Assembly: GCA_030600525.1 (NCBI GenBank)
Contig: JAUVLX010000150.1
Coordinates: forward strand, 1 to 8,204
Length of the DNA stretch: 8,204 nt
From: Desulfobulbus sp.
GTDB lineage: Bacteria; Desulfobacterota; Desulfobulbia; Desulfobulbales; Desulfobulbaceae
Reading direction: 5' to 3'
Position 1 is the first letter of the stretch. Each line of letters begins with the position of its first letter. Both the position numbers and the translations under genes were made by a program. Below are positions 1-5,766 of this stretch, piece by piece. The notes below the pieces were generated by a model, which saw nothing but the letters and a program-made list of their open reading frames with translations, was not told the DNA's origin and made no database searches.

Positions 1-197
1 CGAAGCGTTCTTATCTCTGCATGCCCTGTCGGATCATTAGCAGCAATACAATTATTACCACAGGCGGCAATAATATTGCCATTGGTGTCTGCCAATACAG
101 CCCCCACCGGGACCTCTTCAATAGCCGCTGATTCTCTTGCACAGGCAAGGGCGGCTTCCATCAGTATAACATCCAAAGGACCAATCTCATTTTTCAT
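1..197 (-). CDS. tadA: tRNA-specific adenosine deaminase TadA, N-terminal part (cut by window edge)
   Basis: This is the first 65 codons of a cytidine/deoxycytidylate-deaminase-fold protein. TadA deaminates the wobble adenosine of tRNA-Arg(ACG) to inosine in the cytoplasm, using a zinc-activated water. Visible here are the helix with EAALACARES (residues 14-23), the VPVGAVL strand (29-35), the GNNC segment, and DPTGHAEIR, where H59-A60-E61 is the zinc-binding and proton-shuttle HAE motif. The position matches E. coli TadA (H57/E59). The usual DPTAHAEI has Gly for Ala at residue 58, a mild change. The downstream PCxxC zinc motif lies outside the window. The ATG at 197 is the only plausible start in frame; no strong Shine-Dalgarno precedes it. 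The gene is divergent from the response regulator at 324. Related deaminases (guanine or cytosine deaminases) share the fold, but the VPVGAV...DPTxHAEI pattern fits TadA best. Confidence 0.88.
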   Translation of the reverse strand, partial: MKNEIGPLDVILMEAALACARESAAIEEVPVGAVLADTNGNIIAACGNNCIAANDPTGHAEIRTL

Positions 198-241
198 AAT
201 AAAACAAGGATAAAAAAAGTCAACACCAAGTAAATCGCATC

Positions 242-271
242 TTTACTTTCCCGAGCGAAAACCCTTATAAT
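242..271 (+). promoter_or_regulatory. Sigma-70-type promoter for the response-regulator gene
   Basis: A perfect TATAAT (-10) lies at 266-271. A 4/6 -35 match, TTTACT, lies at 242-247 with an 18-bp spacer. The expected transcript start is near 278, giving a leader of about 46 nt before the ATG at 324. The region is AT-rich, so chance matches are possible, but the -10 is exact and the spacing acceptable. Confidence 0.5.
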
Positions 272-283
272 TACAAAAAGGGT
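261..283. promoter_or_regulatory. Short inverted repeat overlapping the promoter -10 (possible operator)
   Basis: ACCCTT (261-266) and AAGGGT (278-283) form a perfect 6-bp inverted repeat with an 11-bp gap. It spans the -10 box and likely start site of the promoter in front of the response-regulator gene. It also lies in the divergent region shared with tadA, so it could bind a dimeric regulator, possibly the adjacent protein itself. This is inference from position and symmetry only. Confidence 0.25.
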
Positions 284-323
284 ATTAGAAATACAAATTC
301 GAAACAGATACAAAATAACCGCC

Positions 324-1703
324 ATGACAAAACAAAAAGTTTCCGTCCTTGCATACGAAGAAGACTCCGGAAGTAAAGACATACTCATTGAAGCTTTAGC
401 TGCCACGTCAAATCTTACTTTCCAGTATGACCAAAAAGCCTTTCAACAAGCGATAAATAAAAAAAAGTATGACGTTATTTTTATCAATACCAAACCATCC
501 AATGGCACGACCTTTGAGCTACTTAAAGAGACCAAGGCTCAAACACCGCACACTCCTATTATTATCACCTCTCCTTTAGACGAATCAGACTTTATTTTTG
601 AAGCCATTAAAGAAGGAGCCTACGACTTCATTGCCCCTCCCTTCTCAAAAACGAGAGTGCAGCTGGTTGTAAAAAAAGCTATCACCGACCATTCAAAAGA
701 CGGCGAAATTGACTACTTACGCAGAAAGCAGGATATAATCTATGATTTCGATTCAATCATAGCTGAATCACAAAGTTTTAAAGACGTTATCAGCAGCCTT
801 AGAAAATTCGCGGTTTCAGACTCAACCATCCTCATAACCGGCGCTACAGGAACCGGTAAAAGCTTCTTGTCTGGGACCATCCATTACAATTCTCCACGAT
901 ACAAACATCCTTTTATCAAAATCAATTGCGCCAATATACCGGAAACCCTACTGGAAAGTGAGTTATTTGGTCATGAAAGAGGGGCTTTCACCGGTGCTGA
1001 TAAACAACGAATCGGACGCTTTGAGCAGGCTGACAAAGGCACCATATTCCTCGATGAAATAGGGGAAATTCCTCTTGAAATCCAATCCAAATTGCTGCGA
1101 ATTATTGAAGAAAAATCATTTGAACGCGTTGGGGGTAACAAAACCATTGAGGTCGACGTACGAGTCATTGCCGCAACCAACAGAGACCTTCAGCAACAGG
1201 TAAATGACAATAAATTTCGTGAAGATCTATTTTACCGAATAAATGTACTCCCCGTTCCGCTACCGCCACTTTCCGAACGCCCGCGCTGTATCATACCGCT
1301 TGCTGAAAAGCTGCTGGAAAAGGCTGCAACTTCTCTGAAACGCACAATAAAAGAATTTTCAACGGATACCGTTGACCTGTTACAGCACTACCACTGGCCA
1401 GGCAATATTCGCCAGCTGGCCAACACCATTGAAAGAGCTATTATTCTGGAAGAAAGCGATATTATTCACCTGACCGCCATCCACCTTCCTGATACAAACA
1501 TCGTCCACAAGGACGTTATCAGATCCAATGAACCACTGATCGTCCAGGAAAAAGAACTTATTATCAAGGCCCTTGAAGATAATCTCTGGGTCCAGAAAAA
1601 TGCTGCCAAGGTACTTGGGATAAGTCCCAGAGCGCTCAACTACAAGGTCAAAAAGTTTGGAATAACCCATTCCAACTGGCGCAAAAACAAAGAGACCGAA
1701 TAA
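324..1703 (+). CDS. Sigma-54-dependent response regulator (NtrC/AtoC family) with degenerate receiver domain
   Basis: The 459-aa protein has three domains: receiver-like (about 1-120), AAA+ sigma-54 activation (about 143-375) and C-terminal Fis-type helix-turn-helix (about 405-447). The AAA+ core looks fully competent. Walker A is GATGTGKS (173-180), the sigma-54-contacting loop GAFTGA is intact (220-225), Walker B is IFLDE (241-245), the arginine-finger region is FREDLFYR (298-305) and sensor II is WPGNIRQL (358-365). It should remodel RNA polymerase-sigma-54 at enhancer-dependent promoters. The receiver is atypical. The phospho-acceptor Asp is replaced by Asn (N55 in IFINTKP), and the conserved Lys of the DxxxKPF motif is Pro (P105 in DFIAPPF), although the acidic pair E13/D14 and a T82/S83 site remain. 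Control is therefore probably not by ordinary phosphorylation. No partner histidine kinase is in the window and I saw no sigma-54 promoter nearby, so target genes are unknown. The ATG at 324 has no strong ribosome-binding site; no better in-frame start exists upstream. Confidence 0.93.
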   Translation: MTKQKVSVLAYEEDSGSKDILIEALAATSNLTFQYDQKAFQQAINKKKYDVIFINTKPSNGTTFELLKETKAQTPHTPIIITSPLDESDFIFEAIKEGAYDFIAPPFSKTRVQLVVKKAITDHSKDGEIDYLRRKQDIIYDFDSIIAESQSFKDVISSLRKFAVSDSTILITGATGTGKSFLSGTIHYNSPRYKHPFIKINCANIPETLLESELFGHERGAFTGADKQRIGRFEQADKGTIFLDEIGEIPLEIQSKLLRIIEEKSFERVGGNKTIEVDVRVIAATNRDLQQQVNDNKFREDLFYRINVLPVPLPPLSERPRCIIPLAEKLLEKAATSLKRTIKEFSTDTVDLLQHYHWPGNIRQLANTIERAIILEESDIIHLTAIHLPDTNIVHKDVIRSNEPLIVQEKELIIKALEDNLWVQKNAAKVLGISPRALNYKVKKFGITHSNWRKNKETE

Positions 1704-1721
1704 ATGAGTCTGTTGATTTAC

Positions 1722-1844
1722 TAGGATTTTCGTTCAAAGTCGAGGCATGCTGAAAAAATAACCACAGGCATATAATTGATATCGGAGTCTTCGCTTACCT
1801 CCGAGGATTATTTTTTCAGCATAACGAAGAGATTGGGCGAAAAG
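1722..1844 (+). repeat. Palindromic dispersed element, copy 1 (MITE/REP-like; terminator-like core)
   Basis: This 123-bp element matches the reverse complement of 5575-5698 at roughly 88% by eye (about 13 mismatches and one indel). It lies between the convergent ends of the response-regulator gene and nikR. It contains a perfect 15-bp inverted repeat (1747-1761 with 1808-1822, ATGCTGAAAAAATAA type). Inside that is a second hairpin, TCGGAG (1782-1787) with CTCCGA (1799-1804), followed closely by a run of six T. The ends are also partly inverted (TTTTCG near the left, CGAAAA at the right). The immediate flanks (1712-1721 and 1848-1857) pair 9 of 10, so the symmetry may extend further. On the plus strand the inner hairpin plus T-run resembles an intrinsic terminator for the upstream gene. 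No ORF of note is inside. Confidence 0.85.
1782..1816 (+). terminator. Candidate intrinsic terminator inside repeat copy 1
   Basis: A 6-bp GC-containing hairpin (TCGGAG / CTCCGA, 11-nt loop) is followed by GGATTA and then six T residues, starting about 80 nt after the stop codon of the response-regulator gene. The hairpin is short and the gap to the T-run slightly long, so efficiency is uncertain. The same T-run can instead pair with the upstream A-run in the larger stem. That alternative fold would compete with the terminator. Confidence 0.4.
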
Positions 1845-1870
1845 ACAGTAAATTAACAGGCTCATAAATA

Positions 1871-2281
1871 TCAGGCTAGATGTCCGCCTGTGCTGGACAT
1901 GGTCAGATTACCGTCTTTAACTCCCCGCAGTGCCATAAGTTGGGCAGCAAGTTCCTGAACAGTAGAGGCCGTTCCCTTGACGATGGTCACTTCCAGACAA
2001 TTATGGTGATCCATGTGAACATGGGTCGTTGAGGTGATTAGCTGATGATAGTCATGCTGCAGTTCGGTAATTTTTTCCTGCAACTGTGGTTTGTGATGGT
2101 TAAAGACTAGTGTAACCACCCCTACCACTTCACTGTCTCTTTCCCACTCCTCACTGACCTGGGTTTTACGAATTAAATCCCGGATAGCTTCCGATCGATT
2201 GGAATACCCCTTGGTTTCAATATATGCATCAAATCGGACCAACAATTCTTCTTCAAGAGAAATGGAGAAGCGTTTCAACAT
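1871..2281 (-). CDS. nikR: Nickel-responsive transcriptional regulator NikR
   Basis: The 136-aa protein has the NikR architecture. An N-terminal ribbon-helix-helix DNA-binding domain (residues about 1-45, starting MLKRFSISLEEELL and including YSNRSEAIRDLIR) is followed by an ACT-fold nickel-sensing domain. All four square-planar nickel ligands are present at the E. coli positions: H76, H87, H89 and C95 (segment THVHMDHHNC). Nickel binding normally switches the tetramer to bind a GTATGA-N16-TCATAC palindrome and repress nickel uptake genes. I see no such operator in the window and no nickel transporter beside the gene, so its targets are elsewhere. The start lies only 10 bases after the M48 protease stop codon, with no good Shine-Dalgarno, which suggests translational coupling at the end of that operon. 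The stop is TGA. It faces the response-regulator gene, with repeat copy 1 between them. Confidence 0.95.
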   Translation of the reverse strand: MLKRFSISLEEELLVRFDAYIETKGYSNRSEAIRDLIRKTQVSEEWERDSEVVGVVTLVFNHHKPQLQEKITELQHDYHQLITSTTHVHMDHHNCLEVTIVKGTASTVQELAAQLMALRGVKDGNLTMSSTGGHLA

Positions 2282-2291
2282 AGCGTAAAGT

Positions 2292-3710
2292 CTACTTTTC
2301 TTTTTCTAGTTTTTTAAGTTTATCGAGAATTTCAAGCGCTTCATTTTGTATTCTTTCCGGAACATCCTTTTCCTTGGAGACACTTTTCAGGTACTGCCTT
2401 GCGGTTTTCACCCTGCCCTTAAAGAGGTAGTATTTGCCGAGGTAAAACCTACTGACATTCTGCTCTCCCCTGTCCGCACTTAACCGCCCGAGTTCGTAAT
2501 AAATCTGTGCATTTTGGGGGAGCTCTTTTGCCACCCTGGCAAACAGTTTCTCCGCTTTTTCAAGGTTCCCGAGATCATATTCAACCAAAGCCAGTTGGTA
2601 CACCCCATACATATCTCCCGGGTTCCGATACACGATCTTATCCAATATTGCCTTTGCCCGGTCTAACTGCTGATTATCAGCATAGATAACAGCCTGATCT
2701 ATATCCAGAATATACTGATCAGGATACGCATTTTTAACTTTTGCCAGCAGTTCAAGCGCACGATCAGTGTTATGTTCCTCGGCCTCCATTAGGGCCAATC
2801 CAAATTGAGCCATGGTTGTCTGCACCTTATCCTTGCTGGAAGCAATAGCGTTGGCACAGAAAACCCGCATTTTTTCGGGGTCCATGGTCTGCTGCAGTAT
2901 CCGATATTTGAAGCGAAAAAAAGCAAAATTATCGGTAGAGGTATAGTAGGCCATCTGTTGTTGTTTGTCATCAAGAGAGACTAAAGACTCGACATAGCTC
3001 AAACGAGCCTCAGGATTAGGATGGGTCAGGAGGTACTGGGGTAATTTACCAGATCGATAACGGGTAATACGCAGCATAGTGCGCAGCATCCCCTCCATTG
3101 CCTTGGGGTTTCGGTGCATTTTCTGCATCCATTCAAAAGAAAGACGATCAGCCTGCTCCTCGTCGTTTCTACTGTATTCAAGTTGCATGGCCTGACCGGC
3201 AGCAAGCGATCCTGCCAATATTCCCTGTGAAAGGGCAGGTACTCCCAAGGCTAGACCGGCAAGTCCCAACGCCAGGGACACAACACTGATTTTCCCACTT
3301 TTATCAAGTCGCTGCGCAATATGCCTGCTAACCACATGACCAATCTCATGGGCAAGGACGCTCAGCAATTCGTCCTCGGTCTTCATGGTCTCTATCAATC
3401 CAGTATAGAAAAAGACCAACCCTCCAGGCGCGGCAAAAGCGTTAAACTGGGAGCTCTTGACCACAAAAAAATGATAATCAAAAAATTGTGGTCCTACGGT
3501 GTTGAGCACACTATAACCAAGCTGGTTGATATACTGATGAATATCAGGATGATCTAAGACCGTGAACTCACCGCGTACAGAATAGAGCAATTTTTCCCCT
3601 ATCCGACGCTCTTCACCAATGGTCATGGACGACACCTGGATTGGCAGCCCCAGCAGGGTAATACAGAGAAAACAAGACAGGATTTTCTGTACAACCAGAT
3701 GTTTTGTCAT
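2292..3710 (-). CDS. Secreted M48 metalloprotease with C-terminal TPR repeats (BepA/YfgC-like)
   Basis: This is a predicted periplasmic zinc metalloprotease of the BepA (YfgC) type, which in proteobacteria helps assemble or degrade outer-membrane beta-barrel proteins such as LptD. I start it at the ATG at 3710 (472 aa). A GTG at 3722 would add four residues, but AGGTG at 3724-3720 is spaced 9 nt from the ATG and overlaps the GTG. Residues are counted from the GTG frame. A signal peptide with hydrophobic core ILSCFLCITLLGL (14-26) precedes the mature protein. The catalytic motif is HEIGH (125-129), with the third zinc ligand most likely E188 in EEQAD (188-192). THPNPEAR (233-240) holds a His in the region where BepA has an autoinhibitory His. 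From about 300 to 470 there are several TPR-like helical pairs (for example LALVEYDLGNLEKAEKLFARV) ending in a charged KKLEKEK tail. It lies 78 bases after the second permease and 10 bases before nikR. Confidence 0.9.
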   Translation of the reverse strand: MTKHLVVQKILSCFLCITLLGLPIQVSSMTIGEERRIGEKLLYSVRGEFTVLDHPDIHQYINQLGYSVLNTVGPQFFDYHFFVVKSSQFNAFAAPGGLVFFYTGLIETMKTEDELLSVLAHEIGHVVSRHIAQRLDKSGKISVVSLALGLAGLALGVPALSQGILAGSLAAGQAMQLEYSRNDEEQADRLSFEWMQKMHRNPKAMEGMLRTMLRITRYRSGKLPQYLLTHPNPEARLSYVESLVSLDDKQQQMAYYTSTDNFAFFRFKYRILQQTMDPEKMRVFCANAIASSKDKVQTTMAQFGLALMEAEEHNTDRALELLAKVKNAYPDQYILDIDQAVIYADNQQLDRAKAILDKIVYRNPGDMYGVYQLALVEYDLGNLEKAEKLFARVAKELPQNAQIYYELGRLSADRGEQNVSRFYLGKYYLFKGRVKTARQYLKSVSKEKDVPERIQNEALEILDKLKKLEKEK

Positions 3711-3719
3711 ATGTTGATG

Positions 3720-3724
3720 CACCT
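3720..3724 (-). promoter_or_regulatory. Shine-Dalgarno deciding the M48 protease start
   Basis: AGGTG on the minus strand lies 9 nt upstream of the ATG at 3710 and overlaps the alternative GTG at 3722. The sequence upstream of the GTG is pyrimidine-rich with no Shine-Dalgarno, so the ATG is preferred. Confidence 0.6.
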
Positions 3725-3748
3725 AAAAAAGGAGAAGTAAACAGGCAT

Positions 3749-3777
3749 ACGATAATAGAGCTTCATTAGCGGGACAA
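3749..3777 (-). promoter_or_regulatory. Weak candidate sigma-70 promoter for the M48-nikR pair
   Basis: On the minus strand, TTGTCC (3777-3772) and TATCGT (3754-3749) match the -35 and -10 consensus 4/6 each with a 17-bp spacer. They lie in the 78-base gap between the second permease and the protease. A TATTAT box also overlaps but has no -35. Read-through from the transporter genes is an equal possibility. Confidence 0.25.
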
Positions 3778-3788
3778 CCGTAAAATCC

Positions 3789-4673
3789 TCATCCTCCATT
3801 ACGATTCATTCGCCTCTCCAGCCAGCTGACAGCTGCTGAACAGGGAAAGGTAAGCAAGAGATACATACAGGCAATAGTGATCCACACTTCAATGGTTAAA
3901 TAGGTTGAGGCCATTAACTGAGTCCCCTGATAGGTCAGCTCCTGAACAGAGATAACAGAGACAATGGCAGAGTCTTTGATCAACGAAATAACCTGGCCGG
4001 CAAGAGGGGGAAGCACCCGCCGAAAAGCCTGGGGAAGAATAATATAATACAGGGTCTGCCAACGCTTAAGCCCTAGGGCATGGGCTGCCTCCCACTGATG
4101 CCTTGATACGGATTCAATTCCAGATCTTAAAATTTCTGCCACATAGGCACTTTCAAACACAGCCAGCGTTAAAAGAGCCGACAAAAAGGGGATTAGTGAT
4201 GACACAGGTGAAAAACAAAAAGCGAGCACCCCTTGCAGGCCTGGCGAACTTTTGGCGATCAAACTTTCTATCCCTAAAAAGGGCAAGATCTGATCGGCAA
4301 GAAAAAAATAAAAGATAAAAATAATGACCAATGGCGGTAGGTTCCGCATTAGTTCGATATAACAACGAGATATCAACTGTAAAAAAAGGCTTGAACTAGT
4401 GCGGGCAAGAGCCATGAGTAGGCCAAGAACAACGGCCAACACACTACTCCAAAGGCTAAGACGCAACGTTGTCAACAGACCATCGACAAGATAGTTGGTT
4501 ACCCACCGCCCCTCTTCCTGGTCATACCGAAAGAGATACTGGGGAATGATCGACCAGTTCCAGTTATAATCGAGGCGTAAAGTAATCCTGAAAATAATAA
4601 ACCCTGCTGCACCAAGCAGCAGGGTGATAAGCAAAAAGTCGAGCAGACTTATTTTGTGACGAGATGGTTGCAT
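3789..4673 (-). CDS. Polar amino acid ABC transporter permease (HisM/GlnP family), second permease
   Basis: This is an inner-membrane permease of the PAAT/HisMQ family. It has a hydrophobic N-terminal helix, then the core GLLTTLRLSLWSSVLAVVLG and further membrane segments. The EAA loop, QWEAAHALGLKRWQTLYYIILP, is where the ATPase docks, and it is followed by LPPLAGQVISLIKDSA, typical of the family. I use the ATG at 4673 (294 aa). A TTG at 4691 would add six residues. Neither start has a visible Shine-Dalgarno, so coupling to the binding-protein gene (stop 32 nt upstream) is likely. Compared with the paralogous permease at 6539-7330, it carries about 29 extra residues between the RNLPPL segment and the VFESAY helix, encoded near 4197-4286. 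It should pair with the other permease as a heterodimer. The stop is TGA. Confidence 0.92.
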   Translation of the reverse strand: MQPSRHKISLLDFLLITLLLGAAGFIIFRITLRLDYNWNWSIIPQYLFRYDQEEGRWVTNYLVDGLLTTLRLSLWSSVLAVVLGLLMALARTSSSLFLQLISRCYIELMRNLPPLVIIFIFYFFLADQILPFLGIESLIAKSSPGLQGVLAFCFSPVSSLIPFLSALLTLAVFESAYVAEILRSGIESVSRHQWEAAHALGLKRWQTLYYIILPQAFRRVLPPLAGQVISLIKDSAIVSVISVQELTYQGTQLMASTYLTIEVWITIACMYLLLTFPCSAAVSWLERRMNRNGG

Positions 4674-4705
4674 ATTAAAAAAAAAGTGCAAAATGAATCA
4701 TACTG

Positions 4706-5533
4706 CTATTGCAGCTGATCTTTCCACAGGGTGCTTTCAAACCAGTAGGAGTATTTTTTATCAACCCAGCCTTTTGCCCTGACAATCTCAATCCAGTTAT
4801 TAAAGAAATTCAAGGTGTCCACATCGCCTTTGCGAATACCAAAGCACATTGGTTCCTTCATCAACTGCTCACTGAAGGCTTTCAGTGTATCCGGAGATCC
4901 TGAAGCAATGTGTGCAGGCAGTGGCTGACCACCTACCATTGCATGAACACGCCCATTCTTCACTTCCTGTACTGCAGCCGGTTCATCATCAAACAGTCGT
5001 AATTTAGCCTTAGGAAAGTTGGACTTTGCAGCCACCGCACCGGTAGAACCAAGACGGGCGGCAATGGTCACTTTCGGGCTATTGAAATCTTCAACGGTAA
5101 AGCCTTCTGTCATCTTGCGATTTGCCAGCAACCCCTGGCTTGTATAATAGTAAGGGCGGGTAAAGTTAATTTTCATGTTCCGTTTTGGGGTAACCGTCAT
5201 ACCGCCAATGATAACATCAAATTTTCCAGCAGCCAGCGCAGGGATAATACCTGACCATTTTGTAGGTACAAATTCCACATTGATCCCCATATCTTCGGCC
5301 AGTTGCTTAGCCACATCTATTTCAAAACCGACAAGTTCGCCTTTCTTATTTTTCATGGCCCAGGGAACAAAGATATCCATGCCAACCTTGATCGTTCCTC
5401 GCTTGACGATCTGCTCAATGGTACTTTCAGCAGCGAGTTTATTGTGCAGGTCTCCAGCCATACAGGGGTGGACAAATGCAGCGATAACGAAAAACAACAG
5501 TACCATTAAAACGAACCGTGCCTTGCTTTGCAT
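4706..5533 (-). CDS. Periplasmic amino-acid-type substrate-binding protein of the ABC importer
   Basis: This is a PAAT-family (HisJ/GlnH-like, SBP_bac_3) binding protein that delivers substrate to the two permeases. I start it at the ATG at 5533 (275 aa), because a strong Shine-Dalgarno, TAAGGAGG, ends 7 nt upstream; an ATG at 5539 is only 1 nt from it. In the longer frame, residues 1-28 form a signal peptide (core VLMVLLFFVIAAFV) with probable signal peptidase I cleavage after CMA. No lipobox is seen. The mature part begins with the typical EQIVKRGTIKVGM and FVPWAMKNKKGELVGFEIDVAKQLA. GGMTVTPKR includes R120, which binds the ligand alpha-carboxylate in this family, and RLGSTG is the hinge-side loop. 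The family's alpha-amino-binding Asp (DAxxxD) is missing: the segment reads HAMVGG, with Gly at that position. The substrate is therefore uncertain and may not be a standard amino acid. It is separated from the ATPase gene by repeat copy 2. Confidence 0.92.
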   Translation of the reverse strand: MQSKARFVLMVLLFFVIAAFVHPCMAGDLHNKLAAESTIEQIVKRGTIKVGMDIFVPWAMKNKKGELVGFEIDVAKQLAEDMGINVEFVPTKWSGIIPALAAGKFDVIIGGMTVTPKRNMKINFTRPYYYTSQGLLANRKMTEGFTVEDFNSPKVTIAARLGSTGAVAAKSNFPKAKLRLFDDEPAAVQEVKNGRVHAMVGGQPLPAHIASGSPDTLKAFSEQLMKEPMCFGIRKGDVDTLNFFNNWIEIVRAKGWVDKKYSYWFESTLWKDQLQ

Positions 5534-5540
5534 AATCATG

Positions 5541-5548
5541 CCTCCTTA
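5541..5548 (-). promoter_or_regulatory. Strong Shine-Dalgarno for the binding-protein gene
   Basis: TAAGGAGG on the minus strand is the best ribosome-binding site in the window. Its spacing of 7 nt to the ATG at 5533, against 1 nt to the ATG at 5539, decides the start. Strong initiation fits the high levels usually needed for a periplasmic binding protein. Confidence 0.8.
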
Positions 5549-5574
5549 GATTGTAGGCCACCTTGTAGAATTGC

Positions 5575-5698
5575 CTTTTCGCCCAATCTCTTCGTTATGC
5601 TTAAAAAAAATATCCTCGGAGGTAAGCGTAGACTCCGATATTATTTATATGCCTGTGGTATTTTTTTTAGCATGTCTCAATCTAGGACGAAAATCCTA
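5575..5698 (-). repeat. Palindromic dispersed element, copy 2 (MITE/REP-like; terminator-like core)
   Basis: This 124-bp element is the inverted second copy of 1722-1844, about 88% identical by eye. It occupies most of the 227-base gap between the transporter ATPase and binding-protein genes. Its outer stem arms are at 5659-5673 and 5597-5612 (ATGCTAAAAAAAATA type, one bulged base). Where copy 1 has a G-C pair in this stem, copy 2 has A-T, so pairing is kept while sequence changes. The inner TCGGAG...CTCCGA hairpin is identical in both copies, and eight T residues follow it on the minus strand. In the direction of transcription it therefore sits just after the ATPase gene, as copy 1 sits after the response-regulator gene. 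The remaining gap sequence (5699-5766) is AT-rich with nothing recognisable. Confidence 0.85.
5603..5637 (-). terminator. Candidate intrinsic terminator/attenuator inside repeat copy 2
   Basis: On the minus strand a TCGGAG/CTCCGA hairpin with an 11-nt loop is followed by GGATA and eight T residues. It lies within an operon, so it would reduce read-through from permease and ATPase into the binding-protein gene. The pairing is short and the effect is inferred. Confidence 0.35.
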
Positions 5699-5766
5699 AT
5701 TATTCAAGATACCCTATAGTGAAAAAATCTGTATTATCAACAAGTTACTAATACTCTGGCCACAGC

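Noticed and set aside
465..470. GTATGA half-site resembling the NikR operator
   Set aside because: It is inside the response-regulator coding sequence and has no TCATAC partner at the 16-base spacing.
3098..3557. Plus-strand open frames opposite the M48 protease
   Set aside because: They are shadows of the well-supported minus-strand protease, with no recognisable domain and no ribosome-binding site.
3711..3722. GTG at 3722 as the start of the M48 protease
   Set aside because: The only Shine-Dalgarno-like sequence overlaps the GTG itself and is correctly spaced for the ATG at 3710.
1722..5698. Composite transposon bounded by the two inverted repeats
   Set aside because: No transposase or recombinase gene lies between or beside the copies, and the enclosed genes look like ordinary chromosomal genes. 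The repeats are better treated as independent copies.
5175..5719. Plus-strand frames opposite the binding protein and through repeat copy 2
   Set aside because: They have no family motifs, and the opposite strand encodes a clear binding protein. The part over the repeat is low-complexity and palindromic.
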